Origin: Alphaproteobacteria bacterium UBA4588
GTDB taxonomy: Bacteria; Pseudomonadota; Alphaproteobacteria; Rhodobacterales; Rhodobacteraceae
Direction of reading: 5' to 3'
Length of the DNA stretch: 64,000 bases
NCBI GenBank assembly: GCA_905182195.1
Contig: CAJJAW010000009.1
Location: forward strand, 1-64,000
The translations under genes and the position numbers were made by a program. Positions 35,366-43,697 of the stretch are shown here, one piece after another. Numbering within the stretch: the stretch's first letter is position 1; each line of letters opens with the position of its first letter. The notes under the pieces were generated by a model. That model was not told where the DNA came from, searched no databases, and worked only from the letters and a program-made list of their open reading frames with translations.

Positions 35366-36124
35366 TTGAATTTATTCCCTCCAATACTGTTTGGGGTCAG
35401 CGTTATGTTGATTTGGGAAGCAAGCGTCGTAGATTTCGAGGTAAGCCCAGTAATTTTGCCACCACCCTCTGCCATCTATTATAAATTTATCTCAAGCGTA
35501 CCAATTCTTTGGGGGGATTTTGTTCAAACTGCTCTTAAAGGGGCACTACCAGGATACTTGATAGGATGCGGCGCTGCTTTTTTTGTTAGTCTCATAGCAG
35601 ACAAATTTAGATTTTTCGCGCGTGGCGTATTGCCGATTGGAAATTTTTTAGCAGCGATGCCAATTATTGGGATCGCTCCAATTCTCGTTATGTGGTATGG
35701 TTATGGGTGGCAATCAAAAGCAGCGGTAGTTGCAGTGATGGTTTTCTTCCCAATTTTAGTTAACACTGTTCAGGGAATGAAAATGTCTGATGAAATTCAT
35801 AAAGACCTGATGCAAACTTATAATGCTAATTATTTACAAACATTACTTAAATTAAGACTGGCAACGGCAATGCCCTTCATTTTTAATGGACTTAAGATTT
35901 GTACGACATTAGCTTTGATAGGAGCGATCGTTGCTGAGTTTTTTGGTTCTCCGATTAGGGGCATGGGGTTCAGAATATCAACGGAAGCGCCTCGGTTCGC
36001 CCTAGATATGGTTTGGGCGGAAATAGCAGTAGCGGCGATTGCAGGATCGTTATTTTATGGGGGGATCGTTATGTTAGAAAAGTGGATAACTTTTTGGCAC
36101 CCTTCTCAAAGAGGAAGAGCGTAA
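35366..36124 (+). CDS. ABC transporter permease (SsuC/ThiX-type), second subunit
   Basis: The second permease, about 252 residues. The frame begins with TTG 35366; the first ATG is at 35405, but that would remove part of the N-terminal hydrophobic segment, so the TTG start is preferred. The core includes MPIIGIAPILVMWYGYG, VFFPILVNTVQG and the coupling region LQTLLKLRLATAMPF, followed by ALIGAIVAEFFGSPIRGMG. It differs from the first permease in sequence, so the channel is a heterodimer. The solute-binding protein gene follows after 42 bases. Confidence 0.9.
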   Translation: MNLFPPILFGVSVMLIWEASVVDFEVSPVILPPPSAIYYKFISSVPILWGDFVQTALKGALPGYLIGCGAAFFVSLIADKFRFFARGVLPIGNFLAAMPIIGIAPILVMWYGYGWQSKAAVVAVMVFFPILVNTVQGMKMSDEIHKDLMQTYNANYLQTLLKLRLATAMPFIFNGLKICTTLALIGAIVAEFFGSPIRGMGFRISTEAPRFALDMVWAEIAVAAIAGSLFYGGIVMLEKWITFWHPSQRGRA

Positions 36125-36166
36125 ATCGTAATAAGATATTATCAAGTAGTTAAATAGGAGCAAAAG

Positions 36167-37156
36167 ATGCAGAAACTTAAGACTTTTACAGTCGGTGCTA
36201 TAGTTGCCTTTACGGCCTCAATGGTAAACGCGGCAGATAACGTAACAGTGCAGTTGAAATGGGTAACTCAAACCCAATTTGCTGGGTATTATGTTGCGCA
36301 AGATAAAGGCTTTTATGAAGCAGAGGGCCTAAATGTTAATATTAAAGCTGGTGGCCCTGATATTGGGCCAATGAGTGTTCTTGCCGGTGGTGGGGCTGAT
36401 GTTGCTGTGGACTGGATGCCCTCAGCATTAGCCGCGCGGGAAAAGGGCTTTGCAAATGTTAACATTGCACAGCCTTTTGCTGGGTCTGGAATGATGTTGG
36501 TCTGTCGAAAAGATCGAGGCGTTAACTCAGTTGCTGATCTAAAAGATAAGAACCTGTATGTTTGGTATTACGGAAACGAATGGCCGTTCTTAAGTTGGAT
36601 GAATAAACTTGGCTTATCAACAGATGGAAGTGCTGGTGGGGTTTCTGTATTTAAGCAAGGCTGGGATATTTTGCCGTTAACACAAGGTGATGCTAGTTGT
36701 GTTTCAGCAATGTCATATAATGAGTATTGGCAAGTTTTGGCTGAAGGCTTGAAGCCGGAAGAGCTAACAGTATTCAGATATGAAGAAGAGGGCGTTGCGA
36801 CATTAGAAGATGGCCTTTATGTTAAAGAAGAAAACTTATCTGATCCGGCATTCGTTGATAAAATGGTTCGGTTCGTTCGCGCGTCTATGAAAGGCTGGAA
36901 GTACGCTGAGAATAATACAGCTGAAGCCGCTCAAATAGTTGTTGATAACGATGATTCTGGTTCACAGACTGTAGATGCTAATACTATTCAGATGGGTGAG
37001 ATAGCCAAACTGACGGCCGGTAGTAATGGGGCACTGTCAGAAGCAGATTTTGATCGTACAGTTTCAAGTCTTATGACTGGTGGTTCAGATCCCGTAATTA
37101 CCACTATGCCTAAAGGCGCATGGACACATGTGATTACCGACAAAGCTCTTAAGTAA
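36167..37156 (+). CDS. ABC transporter substrate-binding protein, NMT1/THI5-like (ThiY-type)
   Basis: A 329-residue periplasmic binding protein with a signal peptide ending at VNAAD. It is of the NMT1/THI5 family: VQLKWVTQTQFAGYYVAQDKG at the mature start, then the ligand-binding segments AGGGADVAVDWMP and YVWYYGNEWPFLSW. Relatives bind pyrimidine moieties such as formylaminopyrimidine or HMP. Beside a complete uracil-degradation operon, a uracil, thymine or similar ligand is the best guess. AGGAG lies ten bases before the ATG. A hairpin follows the stop. Confidence 0.9.
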   Translation: MQKLKTFTVGAIVAFTASMVNAADNVTVQLKWVTQTQFAGYYVAQDKGFYEAEGLNVNIKAGGPDIGPMSVLAGGGADVAVDWMPSALAAREKGFANVNIAQPFAGSGMMLVCRKDRGVNSVADLKDKNLYVWYYGNEWPFLSWMNKLGLSTDGSAGGVSVFKQGWDILPLTQGDASCVSAMSYNEYWQVLAEGLKPEELTVFRYEEEGVATLEDGLYVKEENLSDPAFVDKMVRFVRASMKGWKYAENNTAEAAQIVVDNDDSGSQTVDANTIQMGEIAKLTAGSNGALSEADFDRTVSSLMTGGSDPVITTMPKGAWTHVITDKALK

Positions 37157-37172
37157 AAGATATTTAAATTTG

Positions 37173-37201
37173 GTATCGCCCCGCAAATTGTGGGGCGATA
37201 C
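37173..37201 (+). terminator. Stem-loop after the transporter operon
   Basis: GTATCGCCCC and GGGGCGATAC form a perfect 10-bp stem around nine bases, 16 bases after the binding-protein stop. It is not followed by a long T-tract, so it may end transcription weakly or protect the 3' end of the message. Confidence 0.6.
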
Positions 37202-37837
37202 TAGTACTATACCATAAAGCTGATTATTGGTTATCGAAAATTTTTGTATGTTAATATTAGATCAGCAAATATAGCACTTTAGTAAACTGAACGCGTAGCA
37301 GACCAGTTACAAAATCTGGGCCAGCGTTAGGCTGTGAGGCTTCCAAAAAATGGTGGCTGCAACTCAATATCGTTTATTTTGAGGATCTTAAAATAAAAGA
37401 TTTAGGCAGATTTATATCAAAGGTAACACCCCTTAACTCCTTTTAAAATATGGTAAGGCTATTGGCTGGCTAGATTACAGAGGGTCAGCCTGGCCCTCTG
37501 TAATCTTATGAAAATTTGTAGCTTAATTTATTCTCTCAAAGTTCATGCTGCGGGAGAAAATAGGAGGGTATTATGTGAGCTCCCCGCTAAACCTAGAATT
37601 ATTAACTTTGTAAAAACTCTAAAAACGACTTTCATGCCGTAAATTAGCATTTTTATATAGAGTATGTACATACACTTGTAGCAGTCAAATACGAGAACAC
37701 CATGCCAGATCTTGAATGGATGACAGCTTTGATATCGCGTATTATTGGCGCGAAACGTGGATGTGCAGCGCGCGGTTCTCCACGGTTTTGATTTAATACA
37801 AACCATAAAATTTCATCGAGCAAAAGTGAGCATAAAA
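37202..37837. other. Intergenic region upstream of the MttB-family gene
   Basis: About 640 bases without a credible gene. It contains a 13-bp hairpin at 37472-37506 and the palindrome GTATGTACATAC at 37662-37673. The second half is AT-rich and should carry the promoter of the methyltransferase gene. Frames on the minus strand here are shadows. Confidence 0.5.
37472..37506. repeat. Perfect 13-bp inverted repeat (hairpin)
   Basis: AGATTACAGAGGG and CCCTCTGTAATCT form a perfect 13-bp stem with a nine-base loop. Neither side has a T-tract, so it is not an obvious terminator. It could be a mobile-element remnant, an RNA-processing site or a termination structure shared by both strands. Confidence 0.65.
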
Positions 37838-39394
37838 ATGTCATCAACTGTTTACCGCCGTTCTGGTGGTCGTTCTGCACGTAGAGCTCTGCGCGCAGCC
37901 CCCCTTAAAGACGATGCCCGTCCTGTCCGGTCAGGCATGTCAGGTGGAACCTACAAACCTCTATCTGATCTTGATGTACAAAAAATTCACACTGCAGCAC
38001 TTGATGCGCTCGAAACCATTGGCCTTGCTGATGCTCCGCCATCAGGAGTTGAAATTCTCACAAACGCTGGCGCAATCCAAGGTGAAGACGGTCGCATCAG
38101 GTTCCCTCGTGCGCTCGTCGAAGACATGCTGACCAAGGCCCGCCGAGAGGTCACACTTTTTAGCCGTGACGGTAAAAACGATCTCACACTTTCAGGCAAC
38201 CGTGTCCACTACGGCACTGCGGGTGCCGCAGTACACATTGTTGATGTTCACGGCAATCAATACCGTGAATGTACTGTACAAGATTTGCATGATGCAGCAC
38301 GGATCGTGGATAAACTTGACAACGTACACTTCGTACAACGGCCTATGGTCTGTCGCGACATTCCTAACAATTATGAAATGGATCTCAACACGATTTATGC
38401 ATGCGCGTCAGGAACAACCAAACATATAGGTACATCTTTCACCGAACCATCTTTCGTACCTGGCGCTTTTGAAATGCTCTACAAAATCGCTGGTGGAGAA
38501 GCAAAATATCGTGAACGTCCGTTCGTATCAAATTCCAACTGCTTCGTTGTGCCACCCATGAAGTTCGCAACAGAAAGTTGTGAAGTTATGGAGGCCTGTA
38601 TTCGTGGCGGCATGCCAGTACTTCTATTGTCTGCTGGCATGGCAGGTGCAACAGCGCCGTCCACCATTGCGGGTGCTATTACTCAAGCCGTTGCAGAATG
38701 CCTCGCTGGCCTTGTCTATGTCAACGCTATTGCTCCTGGCCACCCAACAATCTTTGGAACTTGGCCCTTTGGTTTAGACTTACGAACTGGTGCGATGTCA
38801 GTTGGATCTGGTGAACAGGCACTCCTCACCGCTGGCTGTGCTCAAATGCACAAATTTTATGGTATTCCGGGAGGTGCCGCTGCTGGCGCATCTGATTCCA
38901 AAATGCCAGACATGCAGGCGGGCTGGGAACAAATGTGTTCAAATGTTATGGCAGGTCTCTCTGGGCTCAATATGGTCTACGAGGCAGCAGGTATGCACGC
39001 CTCATTGCTTGGGTTTTGCCTTGAAAGTCTCATACTAAGTGACGATATCATCGGCCAAGCTTTGCGCTGCGTACGAGGCATTGAAGTCACCGACGAAACT
39101 CTCGCTCTGGATCAAATGGAGCAGGTTTGTGTTGGGGGGCCGGGCCACTATCTCGGCACAGATCAAACGCTCAACCGTATGCAGTCAGACTTTGTCTATC
39201 CGACATTGGGTGACCGCACCTCGCCCAAAGAATGGGTCGAACTAGAAAAGCCAAATTTGCTAGAGAAGGCAACAAAACGTAAAGATGAAATCCTTGCAGA
39301 AGTTTCTGCAGCTCGTTTTGATCTCCAGCTCGACGAAAGCTTGCGTGAGGCACACACAATCCATCTGCTTCCCCAATTGCCGTTAATCGCCTAA
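37838..39394 (+). CDS. Trimethylamine methyltransferase (MttB) family protein, non-pyrrolysine
   Basis: A 518-residue MttB-superfamily protein beginning MSSTVYRRSGGRSARRALRAA at ATG 37838; the frame opens at 37745 in an unsupported leader. Family segments include FVVPPMKFATESCEVMEACI near residue 240, GGAAAGASDSKMPDMQAGWEQ near residue 345 and PGHYLGTDQTL near the end. There is no in-frame amber codon, so it is not a pyrrolysine enzyme. Characterised relatives demethylate glycine betaine, proline betaine or carnitine onto a corrinoid protein. No corrinoid protein gene is adjacent. It stands alone, flanked by structured intergenic DNA and a dead MFS gene. Confidence 0.9.
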   Translation: MSSTVYRRSGGRSARRALRAAPLKDDARPVRSGMSGGTYKPLSDLDVQKIHTAALDALETIGLADAPPSGVEILTNAGAIQGEDGRIRFPRALVEDMLTKARREVTLFSRDGKNDLTLSGNRVHYGTAGAAVHIVDVHGNQYRECTVQDLHDAARIVDKLDNVHFVQRPMVCRDIPNNYEMDLNTIYACASGTTKHIGTSFTEPSFVPGAFEMLYKIAGGEAKYRERPFVSNSNCFVVPPMKFATESCEVMEACIRGGMPVLLLSAGMAGATAPSTIAGAITQAVAECLAGLVYVNAIAPGHPTIFGTWPFGLDLRTGAMSVGSGEQALLTAGCAQMHKFYGIPGGAAAGASDSKMPDMQAGWEQMCSNVMAGLSGLNMVYEAAGMHASLLGFCLESLILSDDIIGQALRCVRGIEVTDETLALDQMEQVCVGGPGHYLGTDQTLNRMQSDFVYPTLGDRTSPKEWVELEKPNLLEKATKRKDEILAEVSAARFDLQLDESLREAHTIHLLPQLPLIA

Positions 39395-39577
39395 GATATT
39401 ATCCAATAGGAGACTGTCGGTGACAAGCTGGTGATCTCAGAATTAATTTAGATATAGTGGTATAGGAACGTGTTTAATCTTGAACTAATGCGATAACATT
39501 ATCTGAATGGTTGAAGTTGGTTTGCTTGACGATATTTTGCGTTATTCACTAGGGCAGGTGCCCAGCCTTTGTTCATT

Positions 39578-40451
39578 TCAGATATTTGGTATCGAACTTG
39601 CCGATGACGAGGCCCGTATCCTGAATGAGCTTAAGTATGTCCAGATAATCTTTGGTGCAGTAACTGCAGAAATGATACGAAGCCCCGCGGCAAGCCAAAG
39701 AGCCGTTGTATAATTTCCAGTCCAGTCATAAATTTGACCTGCAAGCCATGGACCAAGCAGTGCTGCCGCGTGGCCAATTGCCATAAGTCTGGCTGTGACG
39801 CTACAGCCGTATGCAGTCTAAATCATTACTATGATGCCATGCGGCAAGCTTGAGCCGCTGAGATCAGTTTCAGCATAACAATATTGTGCCTAGTATGTGC
39901 AATTAAAAACGCTTTGCTTATGCTCACTAAATAGACGGTTAAGCCGAGGGTTATCAGTGTTAAAAAGAAGCCGCCAACTGACAGTTCCAACTCAAATCCG
40001 TACGGTGATATAACAGCGCCAAAGGCATATGCAGCAGTTATCACGCCCATAGCGAGACCTCGATTTTCTGGGTTTGGATGTGCAGCGAATTGTAATCTGA
40101 ATCCGTAACCAAAACCGTTGGCTATACCAAAAATTAGGCTGTACCCAATCCAGACCAGCTCCAATCCGGTTGCAATACTGTCAACGCCAGCACCGATAGC
40201 CCCAAGGACTGCAACCCATGCATAGATTGTTGCAGTTTGCAGGCGGTAATAAATCCTAGGACCAAAGAGAACTGTAATTGTTAAAAAACTAAGCTGAATG
40301 AATAGGTCAGACTGACGTTCGCCCGAGAAGTTCCAAACATTACCTCGAGAGGTTCGAGAAAAACTGAAAATGCGTGTACTGATCCCAGCACCATAGATAC
40401 CAACGAAGTGGCCAATAGTACTCTGCGTCCTTGAGAATTTAACTCAATCAT
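39578..40451 (-). pseudogene. Degenerate MFS transporter (oxalate/formate antiporter-like)
   Basis: Reading leftward from ATG 40451 the sequence encodes an MFS N-terminus (SLVSMVLGSVHAFSVFLEPLE), then breaks at a stop near the codons SLVF and continues in other frames: 40164-39829 (GYSLIFGIANGFGYG, ENRGLAMGVITAAYAFGAV) and 39784-39578 (LLGPWLAGQIYDWTGNYTTAL). These are the early and the last membrane helices. The middle helices are missing, and the region is about 290 codons instead of over 400. Deletion plus frameshifts mean the gene is dead. The intact gene may have imported a substrate for the methyltransferase next door. Confidence 0.78.
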
Positions 40452-40756
40452 ATTGGAAACGTACCTTAATGGATGCTAATGTGACAATGCAGTAAGAAGC
40501 TAAGCTGACATTGCTTACTTTATGCTTGGCAAATAGGTGTACGAGCCTTTTTCTTTTTACAAAGGACAGGAAATAAAAGATTTTAATTTGAGTGGGTGCC
40601 TAAAGATTTAGGTATAGAGTAATACAATAATTTTTTAAAACTTAATTTTAGGCAAATTTTGATAAATTTTTACAGTATTTTTTCCAAAATATTAAATGTT
40701 ATAATAGTAACATATACATAATTTTAGCTTATAATAGCCAAACAGGAATTCTAAAA

Positions 40757-41143
40757 GTGGAAATACTTCGTTTAGATCATGTGAATATCAAAACAAATAG
40801 ACTAACCGAAATGGTCGCGTTTTATGAAGACGTACTAGGAATGAAAAGTGGCAAGCGGCCCAACTTTCCATCCCATGGTGCTTGGATTTATGTCGGCAAA
40901 AATCCCGTTATCCATTTGGTGGAGATGGCGCATGAATGCGCATCAGTTGAGCCAAAAATCGAACACTTTGCGCTTCAAGCAATTGGGCTCAAAAACTTAT
41001 TAGAGACTCTTGTCGAGCGTAAAGTTGAATATACACTGGACCCTGTTCCTGGGCTTTCGGTTATTCAAGTGAACCTGACCGATGTTGACGGCAACCATAT
41101 CCATATCGATTTTAACTCCACAGAAACTGAATTTTTAGATTAA
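40757..41143 (+). CDS. VOC family protein (glyoxalase/bleomycin resistance fold)
   Basis: A 128-residue VOC-fold protein that starts with GTG, nine bases after AGGA. The pattern LDHVNIKTNRLTEMVAFYEDVLGMK is typical, with metal-ligand candidates His8, His57 (VIHLVEM) and a late Asp/His pair in DGNHIHIDF. Members include glyoxalase, fosfomycin resistance proteins and ring-cleavage dioxygenases. The context does not settle the reaction. About 300 AT-rich bases precede it, with no gene and no clear signal. Confidence 0.83.
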   Translation: MEILRLDHVNIKTNRLTEMVAFYEDVLGMKSGKRPNFPSHGAWIYVGKNPVIHLVEMAHECASVEPKIEHFALQAIGLKNLLETLVERKVEYTLDPVPGLSVIQVNLTDVDGNHIHIDFNSTETEFLD

Positions 41144-41253
41144 CTTTTAACTGCCAAATAAGTATTATTAATTATTACACCCTGCCCATTATGCTGGTGA
41201 TAGGGACGTTGCCTGGCAAGAAATTATGAGTGGAGGGTGCGAACCTTTGTTAT

Positions 41254-41892
41254 TCATGGCATTGGTACTACAGTTGTAAATATGGGAACCGAATACCCTT
41301 TTTGTACGGCTGGCCGTTCAGCGATGCGCACATACCAATCACGTACGTTAGGGAAGTCGTTTAGATTGATTTCCTGCCACTCAAACCGTGATACCCATGG
41401 CCAGCAGGCAATATCAGCGATTGAATAGACGCCAGTGCCTTCACCGGCCATGAAATCGCGGTTCTCAAGCCGTTCGTTAAGCACACGGTACAGGCGTTTA
41501 GCTTCGTTGGAGTAGCGCATTTCCCCATAGTCAGATTTGCCTTTATTATACTTAACAAAATGATGTACTTGCCCGAGCATTGGGCCAAGGCCGCCCATTT
41601 GCCACATCAGCCATTCAACCATGCGCCAGTATTCGTCACCGTCGCACTGAAATTTCATATATTTTTTTGCCAGGTACATCATGATGGCACCAGTCTCCAT
41701 TAACTGAATACCTGTTTCGCAATCAACAATCGCGGGGATACGATTGTTTGGGGCTATTTTCAAAAAGCTTGGCTTGAACTGTTCATCTTTGGATATATCT
41801 ATAGGCCGCACTGTATAAGGGATGCAAAGTTCTTCGAGCAGGATAGAGACCTTGCGGCCGTTTGGTGTTGCCCAAGTGTAAAGGTCAATCAT
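41254..41892 (-). CDS. Glutathione S-transferase family protein (YfcG/YghU-like)
   Basis: A 212-residue GST with a thioredoxin-like N-terminus (IDLYTWATPNGRKVSILLEEL), where TPNGRK is the glutathione-binding segment typical of Nu-class YfcG-type enzymes. The cis-Pro region is NNRIPAIVD, and the glutathione gamma-glutamyl site follows as METGAIMMYLAKKY. The helical C-terminal domain has GVYSIADIACWPW (the N-capping box). These enzymes act as disulfide reductases or peroxidases with glutathione. It precedes a SYLF lipoprotein gene on the same strand, only 16 bases apart, but in the downstream position. Confidence 0.9.
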   Translation of the reverse strand: MIDLYTWATPNGRKVSILLEELCIPYTVRPIDISKDEQFKPSFLKIAPNNRIPAIVDCETGIQLMETGAIMMYLAKKYMKFQCDGDEYWRMVEWLMWQMGGLGPMLGQVHHFVKYNKGKSDYGEMRYSNEAKRLYRVLNERLENRDFMAGEGTGVYSIADIACWPWVSRFEWQEINLNDFPNVRDWYVRIAERPAVQKGYSVPIFTTVVPMP

Positions 41893-41907
41893 GGTTACCT
41901 TTTGAGT

Positions 41908-42480
41908 TCAGTATTTTTCAATAATTGAGTAAACGATGCCATCGAGTGTTATGCCCGCCAGGTAGCCGGTTTGGTTGAATACGAGAGTATGAATTTCTTT
42001 CAAGTCATTCTGTGTGGAGATTAGGGTAGTCTTGCTGTCCCCACTTTTCGCGTAACTCACAGTTCCTTGCAATTTTAATTGAGTTGAATTCATAAGTTCA
42101 TTTAGCTTTGCCGCCGTCATGATGTACATAACTTGACTGTATTCTTGGCCCCCAAATTGTGGGCCAAGATTTCCACCAGACATCCTGATGCGACCTAAAA
42201 CTTGATCTTCCTTAAAGATATAACCTTCAGAATAGTTACCCCCCAAAAATAATCCAACTTTGATTGCTCTTGGGAAAACAATTTGTCCAACTGATCTTTT
42301 GCGGATATCCGAGATAATCAGCTCTTTCTGATCAGCAAGTGCTAAAACCTGCCGAGCTTCATCGACATTAACCGCGAACTTTTTCTCTAATACCACCAAC
42401 GACGAATTAATGGGTTTAGAAATTTTTGCACATGCGGATAATGATGCTAATAACATTAGGATATAAAGTATTTTATTCAC
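41908..42480 (-). CDS. SYLF (Ysc84)-domain lipoprotein
   Basis: A 190-residue protein with a lipobox (LLASLSAC at 11-18), so lipid-anchored. The body matches the SYLF/Ysc84 domain: FPRAIKVGLFLGGNYSEGYI, then a segment of small residues ending QFGGQEYSQVMYIM. In eukaryotes the domain binds lipids and actin; in bacteria it occurs in exported proteins of unknown function. It lies upstream of the GST gene on the same strand. The ribosome-binding site is weak. No other envelope gene is next to it. Confidence 0.75.
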   Translation of the reverse strand: MNKILYILMLLASLSACAKISKPINSSLVVLEKKFAVNVDEARQVLALADQKELIISDIRKRSVGQIVFPRAIKVGLFLGGNYSEGYIFKEDQVLGRIRMSGGNLGPQFGGQEYSQVMYIMTAAKLNELMNSTQLKLQGTVSYAKSGDSKTTLISTQNDLKEIHTLVFNQTGYLAGITLDGIVYSIIEKY

Positions 42481-42796
42481 AATATTTCTCTCTAATTTGC
42501 TAATTTGCTAATGTGGTTATTGACCCAAAAGTATCTCTACCTGATTTTCAGATGAAACAAATAAAGTAAATTTTCATACCGATATCTATTAACTGTATAA
42601 CAGTAGTTGTTGTTTGCCAAATATGATTCCTATGCTGTTGGCTTCAAAATTTTGCAGAAACAAAAAGGGACTCCATTTAAAAACTGCAAAACTATAAACA
42701 AAAAAATATTGGAGCTCTTAATAATTATATTCAAAACTGTCTGGCACGTGTAGCCGGACAAAAATGTTGGTAATAGTAGCTTTGTGGTCGTTAGAT
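42481..42796. other. Intergenic stretch, no gene seen
   Basis: About 315 AT-rich bases between two leftward genes. It should hold the promoter of the SYLF gene. A 66-codon frame overlapping the end of the next gene is a shadow. I see no hairpin with a T-tract and no RNA gene. Confidence 0.4.
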
Positions 42797-43594
42797 TTAG
42801 CTTGAGCACACTCGCGTGCCTTTGCCTGGAGGATTTTCAGGAACGCCGGCAAAGCATTGTGCAATTGCCATCCATTGATTTGCAATCTCTCCGCGAGCGA
42901 TAATATTTGTATCCTCAATATTTCTTACCTGGGTAACAACTTCTGCAAATGCTAACGCAGTCCCAGTTATAGAATGTGTTGTGTTAGGGGCATTCCACTC
43001 CCATAGTTTGCCTGATGGTGCTGTTAAACAGACATATGGAGTGTGCTCTGGAATTGGAATATGTCTGTTTTCGAAGCTCCAGCCAAAGGTAGCGACTCCA
43101 AGATGACAAATATTTCGAATGCGGTCATGAGCTGGGCGGATTATGCCTAAAACGTCAAATACTTCTTGGCCATGTGCCCACGTTTCCATTTGGCGCGCAG
43201 TTATACTTGATATAGCGCTCATGTCTGGTCCCACCCATTGCAAACGCTTTTTGGGATTGGCATTTTCATAAGCTAGGCCTACTGCGCCGCTGTTTTTTTG
43301 CCAAACCTCAAACAATCTTCTTCCAGATAATTCACCCAAGAAAGAGTACTGGCTCTCTAAAAGAGTCATTCCTTGGTCCAAACGTTTAGCAATATGAGAA
43401 TAAAAACTCTTGAATTCTTCAGAACTTTGTAAGGTTTTAAGAGCCGCTACATCAAACATGTATAAATGCCCAATTACATCATTTATTGTCCAAGATTTAA
43501 ATAACGTTGTGCGGTCAAAAATAGTGTCTGGAAGGTGGTTTACAACATTTGCCAACTCTGCAGCTTCTGCCAAATAGTCATGAGCTTGCTGCAT
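42797..43594 (-). CDS. TIGR03084 family (maleylpyruvate isomerase/DinB-like) protein
   Basis: A 265-residue protein of the TIGR03084 family. The N-terminal four-helix DinB-like part resembles mycothiol-dependent maleylpyruvate isomerase, with metal-binding candidates in NDVIGHLYMFD and METWAHGQEVFDVLG (two His about 110 residues apart). The C-terminal domain (YVCLTAPSGKLWEWN) is the family's second domain. Alphaproteobacteria do not make mycothiol, so the thiol cofactor is unclear; glutathione is possible. It is separated from neighbours by over 100 bases on each side and appears monocistronic. Confidence 0.8.
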   Translation of the reverse strand: MQQAHDYLAEAAELANVVNHLPDTIFDRTTLFKSWTINDVIGHLYMFDVAALKTLQSSEEFKSFYSHIAKRLDQGMTLLESQYSFLGELSGRRLFEVWQKNSGAVGLAYENANPKKRLQWVGPDMSAISSITARQMETWAHGQEVFDVLGIIRPAHDRIRNICHLGVATFGWSFENRHIPIPEHTPYVCLTAPSGKLWEWNAPNTTHSITGTALAFAEVVTQVRNIEDTNIIARGEIANQWMAIAQCFAGVPENPPGKGTRVCSS

Positions 43595-43697
43595 TATAAA
43601 TCCTATCCAGACAGTTGATATATTTCAGGGTTCTATTTTGACTTAATTTAAAATGCTTTTAACAAAATAATTAAATTTTAGTACTAACCTATTAATA

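Noticed and set aside
37838-39394. Pyrrolysine-dependent trimethylamine methyltransferase
   Set aside because: No in-frame TAG occurs along the full-length frame, so it is a non-pyrrolysine member of the family.
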